64,000 nt of DNA from Pegea sp. RAD2-039 (Eukaryota; Chordata; Thaliacea; Salpida; Salpidae): the NCBI GenBank assembly GCA_034620365.1, contig JAQGEQ010000335.1:310001-374000 (forward strand). Reading direction: 5' to 3'. Positions 26,601 through 37,383 of the stretch are shown here, piece after piece. The notes beneath the pieces were generated by a model. The model was not told the DNA's origin, made no database searches, and saw only the letters and a program-made list of their open reading frames with translations. Numbering within the stretch: position 1 is the stretch's first letter; each line of letters begins with the position of its first letter. The translations under genes and the position numbers were made by a program.

Positions 26601-29600
26601 TATTTATAGCTAACTTGAAATGTTATTAACTACCAGGTGCTATTTATGGTTTGCGTAGTTTTTTTATTTCAATTTGAAATGAAACTATTGGAAAGTGTAT
26701 TTAAGTATAACGCTACATTAAAAGGCTATTGGAGCTAAATAAGATTTCAAAACTCTTCAAATGGTTGATAAATAGAAACTGTTGATGGTTGTTTGAAAGT
26801 ACTTCAAAATTAGTAAAATATCTCACTTAGTTATCTCGACTAAATTCTCACAAATAAAATCGATCTTTCAAGTGATAACATGTGAATATCAATAGCAATA
26901 TGCAAATTAGTTACCTGTATCCCAAACCCTAAACATCGAAGTTGAACCATCCAACCACAAGTATTCTTGATCTCTATTATTCATGTCCAACCCAATCCAC
27001 CTCAAAATAGCAAAAATTGAAATAAGAGATAAAAAAAAAACTAATCAAGGAACCAGGTTGAAAATCTGAACTCCGAGATGCCATCGTGAATAAAATTCAG
27101 TTCATCTCTGCTATTGATTGAAACAAGATCAGCGTTCCGTTTCTGGCATTGCTCTCTAGCTTGATAGAACGAGAGTCGATCTCTCTTGCTGTAAATAAGA
27201 GGTTCAGAATTTGTAGTCTGTTGTAGTAGTCTATTCACCTGAAGTAATAACAAGACCCATTGAATAGGAGCCAGTCTGTTTCATTAGAATCAGTTTTACA
27301 TTTTTCAAATACGATTTCAGTTTTGTTCACTTCGACAATAGAGCTGCCACGGCTGAAAAATTTGACGTTTAGTTGAAAATTTGATTCAAATACAAATTAT
27401 ATAATCATGACTATCTGTTCAATGAATTACAAACCAATTAAAACTTGTTTATTTTCACTCAAATTTGTTTCTATTGTTTTCAAAAGTAATCATTTTAAAG
27501 TAAGTAAGTAATAATAATAACTAATACATTAATAAAAATACTTAATGTAAATAGCAAACTAGAAAAATTGATTCAATAAAAAGAAATTTGTAAAAAATTT
27601 GCTACTTTTAAATAGCAGTAAAAGTTGTTTTTAAAATGGAGTTATCATTCAAATGTTCAATTTAATAAAATAAATTATCGAGGCTGAGAGTTATTGATAA
27701 AAATTCAAAAGTTCAATTCCTGATTGTAATGAATAAAGAAACAAACAGAATTTTGACGCAAAGAGCTTATTGCACTTTTAGTGTGACTAAATTAACTTTT
27801 TACTCGAACTTTTATATGAGCAATCCGAAAGTGGTATGACGTCATGAACAAGTTATCGCCACTTTGAACAGCGGAAGTAATAGTTGTGTACAAAACATCA
27901 CCGATAATTACGAATTTGCCCAAAAATCCTCAAATTCATCTTCCGATTAGTTTCAAAGTTTTTAGCCAACAACTGAAATTTTCACTTGCTGCAAACTTAC
28001 TCGATTTCACAAATGAAGCTATGAGGAGAATTACAGTTGCCATCATTCCAAGCGAGAGTCCTTCCAAACTGAGCAACACACTCTTGTATTCCTGCCATGT
28101 TGTTCGGTTGTCCATTTTCCCACTTCGAGTAATCAACTGGTGTTCCGTCGGACCATTGCCACCTACGATCATATTATCATGTTTACTGCGACCGATGACG
28201 TCATCAAAACGGACTTTCCGCCGTTATTGCGACGATTGAGACCAATCCAGAAGTTTCTGATCATGAAAAGATAACTTGACATTTGATGTGTGAGCAAGAG
28301 TTGATGTTCTCTGTCGGAGTGGATACTCATAAGGTCACCGTTGCCAGGGTTACCAGGACCAGTTAATCGTTTACAGTAATCCCGGGCTCGAGACCAGGAC
28401 ATCATTTTCTTGGTTTCTTTAAAAGGTTTGAAACATCTGCTACCGATGGCCTAAGGTACTTGAGGTGGTTAAGGCCCAATAAAAATATTCACTTAAACTC
28501 ACAGTCCAGTCACTAGGGCACTTGCCCAGTGGCTTAGTAGTTGGGGCAGGAGTTGGGGTCGTGAAGCCTTCTCTTGGCATCATACACGCGAACTTCCGGC
28601 TTGCTGAGTTGTTTCCGACCGACCAAAGTCCAGCTCTTTGTCCGCCCGACATGTACAAACTTGGGATACCTTCTACGGGTAATATGTTACAGCTGAGTGA
28701 TTGTGATTGGCTACAAACCTGATTGGTTGTTTATTTGTTTATTTTTTGGTTGGTTTTGGTCCCAGTTTACATATTTCAATGAATCTTTAGTGGATGAATT
28801 GGTGAGAACGACATATCTAAACTCGTTAACTGATTGGTTGTATTTCAACGGTACTGCATTGATGTGATAGGTAAGATCAGATGGGTATTTAGAAATCATG
28901 TGTGAAATAAAGGTTTGTTCGTATCTAGAAAATCACAAATTCTACATCAAAGTTAAATGAATTTTTAGATTTTGGAAAAAAATATGATTTTCTTGTGGAA
29001 TCAAAAAACTAACTTTTATCAAAAGTACTGTGATAAGAGATTGTTAACTTTGTAGAGAAAAATTATGCTTACTTGTCATGAGGTAGCCATAAGGTGGATT
29101 TTGGACCAAATCTATTTTTACAGTATCTCACAGATTGTGTCAAATTCAATTGAGGATGTTGTATTGAAAAACAATAATAGAGATAAGCTGTAAACCCTGA
29201 CGGGCATCCTGATAAATAAATTAATTAATTGTTTAAATTAATTGTAAAAACTGAATTCTTTGACGAAAAAATAGTTTTTTAAGATTTAGTTTAAGAAATG
29301 TTTGCTTATCAAATAAAATAATTTGCTCTTACCAGCCACTTCAGTGGAATCAGCATTTAGAAGTTTACTACTGGTACCTATGAAAAATAGTTTTCAATAA
29401 ATCGTTTTGGAGACGCTTTATAAGACTTTAATTTCCCAATCAATTGAACTTTAGAATAATAAAAGTTAGGACTCTACTCAACTTGAAATCAATTTAAAGA
29501 AAGTAAATTAAATTTGTTTCTGCTAATAATTGATCGAATGTATTGGCAATAACAGAAATGACGGAAACCACAGAGCTTAATTTCATCAACTACAAAGCCT

Positions 29601-32056
29601 AAAAAGTCGGCTAAATTTTCAGTATAAGTTGGTCAGAACTAGAAAATCCAATTCAGTAAAGATTAAGACAGAAAGAGTTTAAAAATATTTCAGTCGATTT
29701 GGAAATAATTTTCTCGTCAAGTAATTGTTTTTAATTTTGTTTATAATACCTTCTTACTTTTTAGGTTTTAATTGATTTATGTAAATAACAAAATAAGCTA
29801 AAGAAATTGGTCAAAATATCTTTGAATCCTTACCAGGTGTCTTTGGGATTTTTTTAGATTGTTCATCAATACAACTTCCAGTAAAAAGAGTTTCTACTTT
29901 TTGCACATTTGAAGCTGGAGGCTTTGAACAGAGAAAGTATTTTTTAATTCCACAATTGACTTCATCCCATTTTCCAGAATCTATCTTCATCATAACACAA
30001 TCGTTTTCACCTTATTAAAAACAGAAAATATATTTTTGAAGTAAATTAAACTTTTAACAAATTTCTTCTAAATCTGTTTTATCAAGTAAAATCTAAAAAT
30101 AGTTTCTTGGTGAATAATAGTGCGGTTGTGGCTGGTAGTTTCACAATTGTTCTACCTGTGGTATCATCAGGCTGGTCTTTGTCCCAATATGTAAACTTAG
30201 GTACTGAGCTATCAGCTTGCCGAAAGTTCATTTCATGATATCGATCATTTATACCAATCCATAAATCCTTATAACCTAAAATAATTCGAGTTTGTACCAG
30301 ATAAATCTTCTGAATGAACTTTGCATGTTTCATAAAAATAAACAAAACCTACTTAAGTATGGTTTCACGCGATTCAGCCATAAAATTAATTGATCTTGAA
30401 CGTCTTGCGAGTTGATCATTGCTAAGTTTGATGATTTAGATAAGCAGTAATTTTGTGCATCTTGCCAATTTAACGAAGGACTACAACCAATTTTAAAACA
30501 AGTATCGCCAACCAGTCTCCAACCCTTTTCACAAAACTTTTGCGGAGCTCCTTAAGGTGAGGATTGCGTTGATTGGCAAACAGAATGAGAAAAAGTTTTA
30601 CCTTTGCACTTAGGAATATTACAGTATGCCCAAACTATGGTTTGATTGTCTGTGTAGCACCAAGGCATTTCTGAATTATCAGGATTTCTACATTGATTCC
30701 CACTCAAGTCTAAATTTCAAGTTTATCTTGAAGTCGCTGGTAAAAAATGGATTCGTAGCTTACTATAGCTTGGACGGTTTTTTGACCAATCAGAGCAAGG
30801 AAAGTTTTGGTGGGTGGTTGACACAGAACCCCGATAATTTTCTCCGTTGTTCATGTAACAGTCAATATCCTGTTTAATACTGGAATTGTCTGTAGTAGTT
30901 GCTGTTGTTGTTTCAGGTTTATCTTTGGGATCTATAAAGCAGGATTTAATGAAAAAAAGTTATTATTTCAACAACTTACATTTCTTTTTGCAGATGAAAG
31001 GCAGTCTTCTGTTACAAGATGTGTCTCCCCACAAACCACTTCGTGTAATAAAAGCCCCACAATCTTCATTACCTCCAAAACTATTTGGTTGACCTTAAAA
31101 TGATAAAAATATTATAAAAATTCCACCAACCAATCAACAAATTATTTACCAGGCTTCCAATTTAGATATACAAGAGGAGTTTTATCAGTCCAAGCCCATT
31201 GGCCCTCCTCTGTGATGTCACTAACACCAAGCCATATCACCGTGGAAACGATACTAGTCTTACCTACAGACAACATTTCGATGAGAAATTCTATTTTGGA
31301 AATGAAATTTATGATAAAAAATATCAACCAGCAATCCATGTTTGCTCTGGAAATCCTTCAATACTAAGAAGCTCGGCATTTTGCTTTCTACAGATTTCAC
31401 GCGCTTGTGTCCATCTGACAGAGGACTGGTAATTGAACTGGTAACAGTAGTTTTCAAGCTGTCCAACAACCCAAGAAAGGTCTTCACAATCACTCTCTTG
31501 AAAAAGTTCAAAAATGTCAATTTTTAAAACTCGTTTACAAAAGTTAACTTTACTTTTAACTGATACTTTTGTTGAAATGAGTTATAACCTCTTACCTGGT
31601 TCCGGACACAAGCCCCAGGTCAAGTCCACAGGGTAGTTGTTAGTAGTTGCACACCAACTGTGACCATCTGTTCTTCCAGCTTTTGTACATCTGTCGTAAC
31701 TGATACCCATAAAGGCAAAAGGGAACTTGCACGGGTCGCCTCCACTGTTTCCCCCGATCGTATAAACTGAAGAAAGTTGAATAGAGTTGAGAAGAGTGGA
31801 GGAATTCTTTTGTAACTTACTCTCGGCAGGTTCGACAGTTGTTGTGATATTGATTGCTGGTGATGCAGATGTAGTAACAGATGAACTTTCCACTTGTATA
31901 AAAGTCGTCAGAATATAGATAAAAATTTCTGCAAAATCAAAATATTAGTTTAAGAAAATAAAACTTCAAATTTGTTTAATAATAAGAAAAATGTTTAAAA
32001 ACTTTAAATATCAAACTTTTCTCACTTATAAAATAGTGCAGTCTTTTGTGTTCCAT
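23619..32056 (-). CDS. Mannose-receptor-like membrane lectin: FN2, 8 CTLDs, kringle, ShKT, TM
   Basis: Type I membrane receptor, probably endocytic or adhesive. Thirty exons, about 1584 aa: 32026-32056, 31821-31928, 31596-31766, 31329-31496, 31150-31263, 30980-31093, 30764-30931, 30602-30709, 30353-30550, 30156-30275, 29834-30010, 29333-29377, 29073-29208, 28503-28924, 28215-28450, 28001-28162, 27239-27352, 27054-27188, 26915-27000, 26460-26553, 26221-26361, 26003-26093, 25616-25771, 25372-25533, 25123-25316, 24868-25059, 24589-24799, 24164-24529, 23970-24096, 23619-23827. Order: signal peptide (1-28), FN2 (~54-101, CKFPFAFMG, GHSWCATTNNY), CTLD1 (104-235), kringle (~258-326, CYMNNGENYRG, CRNPDNSEMPWCYT), CTLD2 (328-478), CTLD3 (508-685), CTLD4 (690-826), CTLD5 (835-965), CTLD6 (987-1130), ShKT (~1135-1175, six Cys ending CKKTCKMC), CTLD7, CTLD8, TM (~1523-1543), basic stop-transfer and a 40-residue tail (FGNIFN). 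CTLD5 has EPN with WSD; CTLD4 has QPN with WND. One extra base breaks the frame in CTLD3 near 28719. The MR cysteine-rich domain is absent. Confidence 0.85.
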
Positions 32057-33880
32057 GTTAAATTCTTAATTACAGTAATGAACTTAAACTAATCTTTGCT
32101 TTTATATAAAATAGAAGTGTATGTTTTTTACTTTAAACAATTTTTAACAAAAATCTGTTAAATAAAATAGGATTTTATGAAAATATTAAGTCAGTTTTAA
32201 ACAAAGTCATCTCTAAAACTGGTACTTTTTTTAACAGAATCACTTATGAGATATAACATAAGATAAATGACTGCAACTTAAATGACAAAAATCAGTTATC
32301 TTAATTAAGCTTTTATCACAAACTGAGTAAGAATTAACAGATTAAGATCATGCATATGACTGAATGGTCGACAATAAACTAAGTTTATATTTCTATCCTG
32401 ATGCCTTATACTAAGCAGTAACAATTTTAATATTATAAATAAAAATTAATTGTTCGTTCAAAAAACAAAACCTTTTAAATACAAAATAGTTTTTCATCTA
32501 AGTAACAACTTGATCGATTGAGGTTTGATCAAGCAATCCTTTTGCAGCTCACAATAAGTCTTTGTTTATTAGAAATAATACAGCAATTAAACTTTATTCG
32601 AGTGCTTCAAGCAAAGTTGCAAGCTCGTCAATTATTTCATCAAAATCTTTCAGAAGATGAAACTCTTACGAAATCTGAGTTATTTCACTCCGACATTTTT
32701 AGTTTAAAACAATTTATTACTATTTTTCACGATTAAGTATTTACTTCAGATAAAAAAGTATAAAATTTACAACTACATTCTGCAGCTTTATTTTTCAGTT
32801 TTATATTTCCTGGCTTTATTTCTAAACAAATCATAAATATTAACGAATTAAAAATCAGTTAAGTTTAATTCAGTTTAGAGTGAAATTGAAAAAATCAAAT
32901 TTTATAGAAATTGAAATAAATATTTGAATAAACTAAACGAAAAACTCTGCTATTTATAAAACATTTTTTATCATAGTTCAAATCTTATCTGTTTGTTATC
33001 TCTACTTGATTTCAGCTTTCTACAAACTGTTATAAATCTGTTCTTTTAATAGAAAGTATCATCAACAAAAATCAACTTATATTTTAAAGAATCAAAAAGC
33101 CAAAATAAAAGATTACTTTAAAAAAAAACAATTTTTTCACCACCTCAGACTAATGAATTACAAAACAACATTGAAAAGAGCCAACCAATTGAAAGACATA
33201 TTTAAATGGTACTACCAAACTCTAATTGAAACTATCTACATCTCTCAGACCCTCACAACTAGGAAGCAATTAGATTAGAAAAACTTCCTCAATCTTTCGA
33301 GCAGTGTTGCTTGCAGCTTGGTACTACTTTTTCTCCTCGGTTATAAATATTATAAAAGGTTATAAATACCTGAGCAGATGACCGCTCTATCCAGCTACTG
33401 GCTTGTTTGTTTTCAACTTGCAAGGATCGGTACTTGTCTCTTACATTTGTACTACGTTTGATATGAAATCAAATTAAAGCAATTAAAAAGAGAAATGATT
33501 CGGCTGGTGAAGCAAACACGTGAAAGCTTTTTTATCCAAGCTCGACTAATTGATGACACATTTTAAACTAAACTGTTTGATAAGTTCATGTTTTTGGACA
33601 TTATTTTAACACTAAATAATAAAATAAAGTCTATACTTTTTAGTTTTTCAAGACTTTCAAAAACAGTGTAAGCAATTAGTCAATCTAAGGGTCTAGCAAC
33701 AGGAAAAATTCTAAGAAAAAAATTGTCAACTAAACCTGATCAACTAATGATAGCTCTTCATTGAAAGAGTTTCAATTATTTCTGATTTATTTTATCTGAA
33801 TGAAATACTAAATAGTAAAACAACTATTTCCAAAAATCTAATTTCCAACCAGAAATATAACTTCTTTAGTAGAATAGTTT
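32057..33880. other. Upstream region of the lectin receptor and AT-rich spacer
   Basis: Promoter side of the receptor gene. A minus-strand stretch at about 33364-33455 is open (DKYRSLQVENKQASSWIER) and ends at a plausible CAG|GTATTT donor; it may be a lone exon or transposon debris. Nothing else was recognised. The 72-codon ORF at 32518-32736 has no family signature. Confidence 0.35.
32101..32108 (-). promoter_or_regulatory. TATA-like box of the lectin receptor gene
   Basis: TATATAAA on the minus strand, 45 bp upstream of the ATG at 32056. This spacing implies a very short 5' UTR. The same motif sits 44 bp upstream of the SLC44 start codon, which supports the call. Confidence 0.4.
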
Positions 33881-34560
33881 ATGTTATATATACATGTTAT
33901 CACATATAACATTTTGTACACTTTTCTTGCAAAAGACCTACAGATGCTGAGAGATCAATTTTCATCATCCTGTAAAGACTTTCAGTCTAAAAACAACAAA
34001 AGCTGTTGGTCAATTAGCATCGATTGTTGTGACATTGATGCTGTAGATAATTGCTTCTATTTCACTTAATAATAACACTTGCTATAAATCGAAACCGAGA
34101 TCAACAACCACATCGGTAAAGCATCTTCTACATTTGTACTGTCCGCCACTAGGGTCTGGGATAATATAAAACTATCCAGCAAAAGATCTCAACTAAGAAA
34201 GTTGTGAAGTGCATTGACCTGACAGCAATGTTCATCATGTTAAGCAAGCAAAGGGTCTATGGAGAGCATACAACAGCTACATCGTCCTTTTCTTCGCTTT
34301 AAGGATACTTGCAAGCGCGATATGAAATCATCCAACAACAATTCTAGCAATATCGCTCCAAATTACGCTTTCTACTCCGCAAACAACTGAAGGATAGAGA
34401 AGAAAAAGCAGATTCAAAGAAAAGGGAGAAAATCTAAAAACTGTTTGCTCTTTTGCATTTCACTGAATTTTTTCAGTTTTAATATCATCACTCATAGCAC
34501 ACCCAGTATGGACGTTCTCAGCCGAAGCTGGCCTAATAATTAGGTATATGACATTTTGTG
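33881..34560 (+). mobile_element. Decayed LINE (non-LTR retrotransposon), C-terminal part of the RT ORF
   Basis: Relic of a non-LTR retrotransposon. Matches to the conserved region after the RT catalytic core are collinear: DLQMLRDQFSSSCKDF (from 33935), then VDNCFYFT, IETEINNHIGKASSTF (34088) and TRVWDNIKLSSKRSQ (34148), RFKDTCKRDMKSS (34295), LRKQLKDREEKADS (34375) and the terminal PVWTFSAEAGLII (34503). Three of these share one frame; the rest need frame changes, and several stops interrupt it, so it is dead. The catalytic core upstream was not found, as expected for a 5'-truncated insertion. The local base composition is richer in G+C than the flanks. Confidence 0.8.
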
Positions 34561-35083
34561 CTTAAAAACGTGAGTTAAATGTTATCATGAAATGCATTCA
34601 AGCAATTCGTCAAAACAGTTTTATTTCAAGTATATATTTGTTTTTCAAACTTTTTTGAGATTTAGTTTTGTGATTTATTCTGAAAACTAAAATTCAGTTG
34701 AACTTTTAATCAATCTATCTTTTAAATATATTTTTGTTTACTCTAAAAATTACATAAACAAAATAGGAAAGCAATCAAATCGCCTACTTATTTCAAAATA
34801 GTTTTTCAGCTTTAGCTAACTATAAGCGTTTTAGATTATATTTTTACTGATAGCTTGTTATGATATAATAAGTAGATTAATTTCTCAAAACATCCATAAA
34901 ACACAAACATCTTGATTCTAATCAATTTCTAGTTGAATCAGTTTTACAAATTTCATTCTCTCATTCATAACCCCAATTCAAGTTTTTTTTGTTTCATTTT
35001 CAGCAATCAATCAAAAAAGTTGTAAAATGAACAATTCGACTTCATTTTAATCTTAAAAAGCGCAACAAATGATCATGTCATCA
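34561..35083. other. AT-rich spacer
   Basis: Between the LINE relic and the 3' end of the PPxY gene. No coding signal recognised; it presumably includes the 3' UTR of the minus-strand gene. Confidence 0.4.
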
Positions 35084-36341
35084 TTATTCTTCTAAATCAA
35101 GAGCTTCTGAATAAGCTGGAGGAGCAGTATCAGGCGTTCCTACATCGGACTCAGAGCTAAATAATCGAACCATTGGTCCCAAACTAAGCTGTCCGTAACT
35201 TGGTGGTTTGGCAAGGGCTGATGTAATCTGTTCGAGAAGATTTCCTTAAAAGATATTTATCTGATTGAACTTGAAATCATTTTTATACAAATCACTTACT
35301 GCCATCGGTTGTTCAGCTCTTGTTAACGCGATAGCGCTATTATTCGACGTCACGATATCGTTTCTTCTATCGTTTCTGCTGAATATGAGAATTAAAAATA
35401 GAATGAAAAGCTTAGATGGTCAGTTTATAGATGATGTTAAAATTTTTATCAAAATAATCAGTTTTTTAAAATATTTATAAATTCAATAAATTATTTTAAG
35501 TAGAATTTCTATAAATATTTATTTCTTTAAATTGTATAAAGAAAGTCTAAAAAATGTTTACTAAAATCTATTTAAGCTTTAGTGTATATATAAATTTTTA
35601 TTTTTAGTGTCTTATATTCAAAATTGACTGAAAAAATATATTGCTTATCATATATTAATAATAAAATCTAAGAATACCGTTGCCTACAATCCAAGAAAAC
35701 TCCAATCAAATACAAAAGTATACAGAAACCCAAGGCTATGAATAGTCCAATGCTTTCTGAATAATAGAGATTGTTATGAATTTACAATTAATATAGTTGA
35801 TAGAAACAGTTTTAAATAAAAATTTTTACAATTTTTTGATAAAACTGACCAGGGCCTCTATCTTTTGGCTTTACGATTTCAGCATGAATTATTGCTATGA
35901 TACTGAAACACAATATGAAAGCACCAAACAATGTTAGAAGTAAGCTTCGCCAGGAAACCGAGTTTTCATTTTCTAATCCTTCCATTCCCAAAAATTCATT
36001 TCTTTTAAGCAAGTTCACAGAATTAGAAATTGTTTCTATGCTTTGCTAAGCATAAGATAAAGTCATTAGTCGAAAAATGTCTTCCATTCTTACATCACAA
36101 TTGCATTTAAAGCAGCTGACTGAAGATAGTTTTCTAATGATTTTAATCTACACAAAAAAACACTAATCAACTTCAACAAAAAAATCTTAAAACTTTATTT
36201 CTATAAATAAAACATGAGTTAAAGCTTAAGTAAATTTCAGATTCTCCAGTTTGTTGCACAATTGATTTTGAGAACATATTTCAGAAATTTGATAACACAC
36301 TGTGCGGTTTTATTGTGTGGGCTGTACGTAGACTGCAGCAT
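35084..36341 (-). CDS. Small two-TM protein with two PPxY motifs
   Basis: Function unknown. Six exons in phase, 195 aa: 36301-36341 (ATG), 36094-36147, 35850-36040, 35678-35756, 35300-35378, 35084-35227 (stop). Exons 3 to 6 are well supported; the first two are less certain, and a shorter 145-aa form could start at the ATG at 35985. Two hydrophobic segments are clear: LLLTLFGAFILCFSIIAII and, after a short charged loop (HAEIVKPKDRG), IGLFIALGFCILLYLIGVFL. A basic CRQRRNDRR segment follows TM2. The cytosolic tail carries PPSY and PPAY, which are class I WW-domain ligands of the kind bound by NEDD4-family ubiquitin ligases. Small proteins with TM segments and PPxY tails often act as ligase adaptors or traffic regulators, so that is a reasonable inference only. 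It is transcribed divergently from the SLC44 gene, 1 kb away. Confidence 0.6.
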
Positions 36342-37383
36342 CTAATAAACAAAATGTAAACAATTTATGTAGGTAAAAAAGTATCAAAAAAGATGTTTTA
36401 TATTCTATAATTCGTTAAAATAAAGTGTAGAGACAATTTTTAGGCAATATACAAATTATCATCATAAGTTATAAAAAAAGATTTGATAAATTATAATGCT
36501 ATTAAAATGACTAAACTGTTTTCATCTCTCTACTTTTTAAAGACATATTTATCAAATTTGTTTAATATCAAAATTTAATATTAATATTGTTTACCCTGCC
36601 TATCATCTTATATTTTACCTTCATCTATTTGTTTGTTTTTTATTAGTTATAAATTTTGATGAACTAAAGCTAACATTTAACTAAAAAAAATCCTTTCTTG
36701 AAATGTTGAAAATATTAATTGAATTTTGTTCTATCTTCAATAGATATTATTACTTTTTTTTATAAATATTTATGATAAAAGAATGTTTAAACCATTGACG
36801 AAATTAAAAATGAAAATTGTTCTCTTCAATTAATATTTTCTAAGATAAAACTTATTGAGGTGTACTAGTTTAGTAAATGACTCCTTTTTAAGTTGACTGC
36901 AAGAATAGCTGATATCTTTTTAAATGTTAAAAAAGATTTATCAAATTGTAATCCTCAGTTTTGATAAAGAACTGCTTAAAATTAAAACGGTAAAAAGTGA
37001 TAGTAGCAAAGTTAGTAAGAGTGGTAAATAAAACTATGTTAAATTATCAAAGAAAAGATAAAAATATAAACATCTTTGTAAGCATTCGTTAAAAAGGAGT
37101 TAAAAGTAGTAAAAGGAAGAATAATTAAGAAAAATTATTTTGATTTGTTTTAAGATTTTTGGTCCCAACCTAAATAATTTCAGAACAATTTTTACAAAAG
37201 ACCATATTTTCTACTCGATCAACTCATTATGACATCATCTACCTTATACAACGTTTTTAAACCAAAATACATTTCTTATAATTCACTGTTTACTAATCAG
37301 TTTTTGGATAAATTTTCAAGATATATAAATTATATATAAATTATAGTTTATGAAATATTAATATAATAATCCAAGCTAACAAA
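36342..37383. other. Divergent promoter region of the PPxY and SLC44 genes
   Basis: AT-rich, no coding signal. It contains the TATA-like element of the SLC44 gene at its right end. Confidence 0.45.
37333..37340 (+). promoter_or_regulatory. TATA-like box of the SLC44 gene
   Basis: TATATAAA 44 bp upstream of the start codon at 37384, within a run of TATA repeats, so the exact element is uncertain. Confidence 0.35.

Noticed and set aside
37319-37345. TATATA run as a microsatellite of interest
   Set aside because: Short and imperfect; better explained as a TATA-like promoter region.
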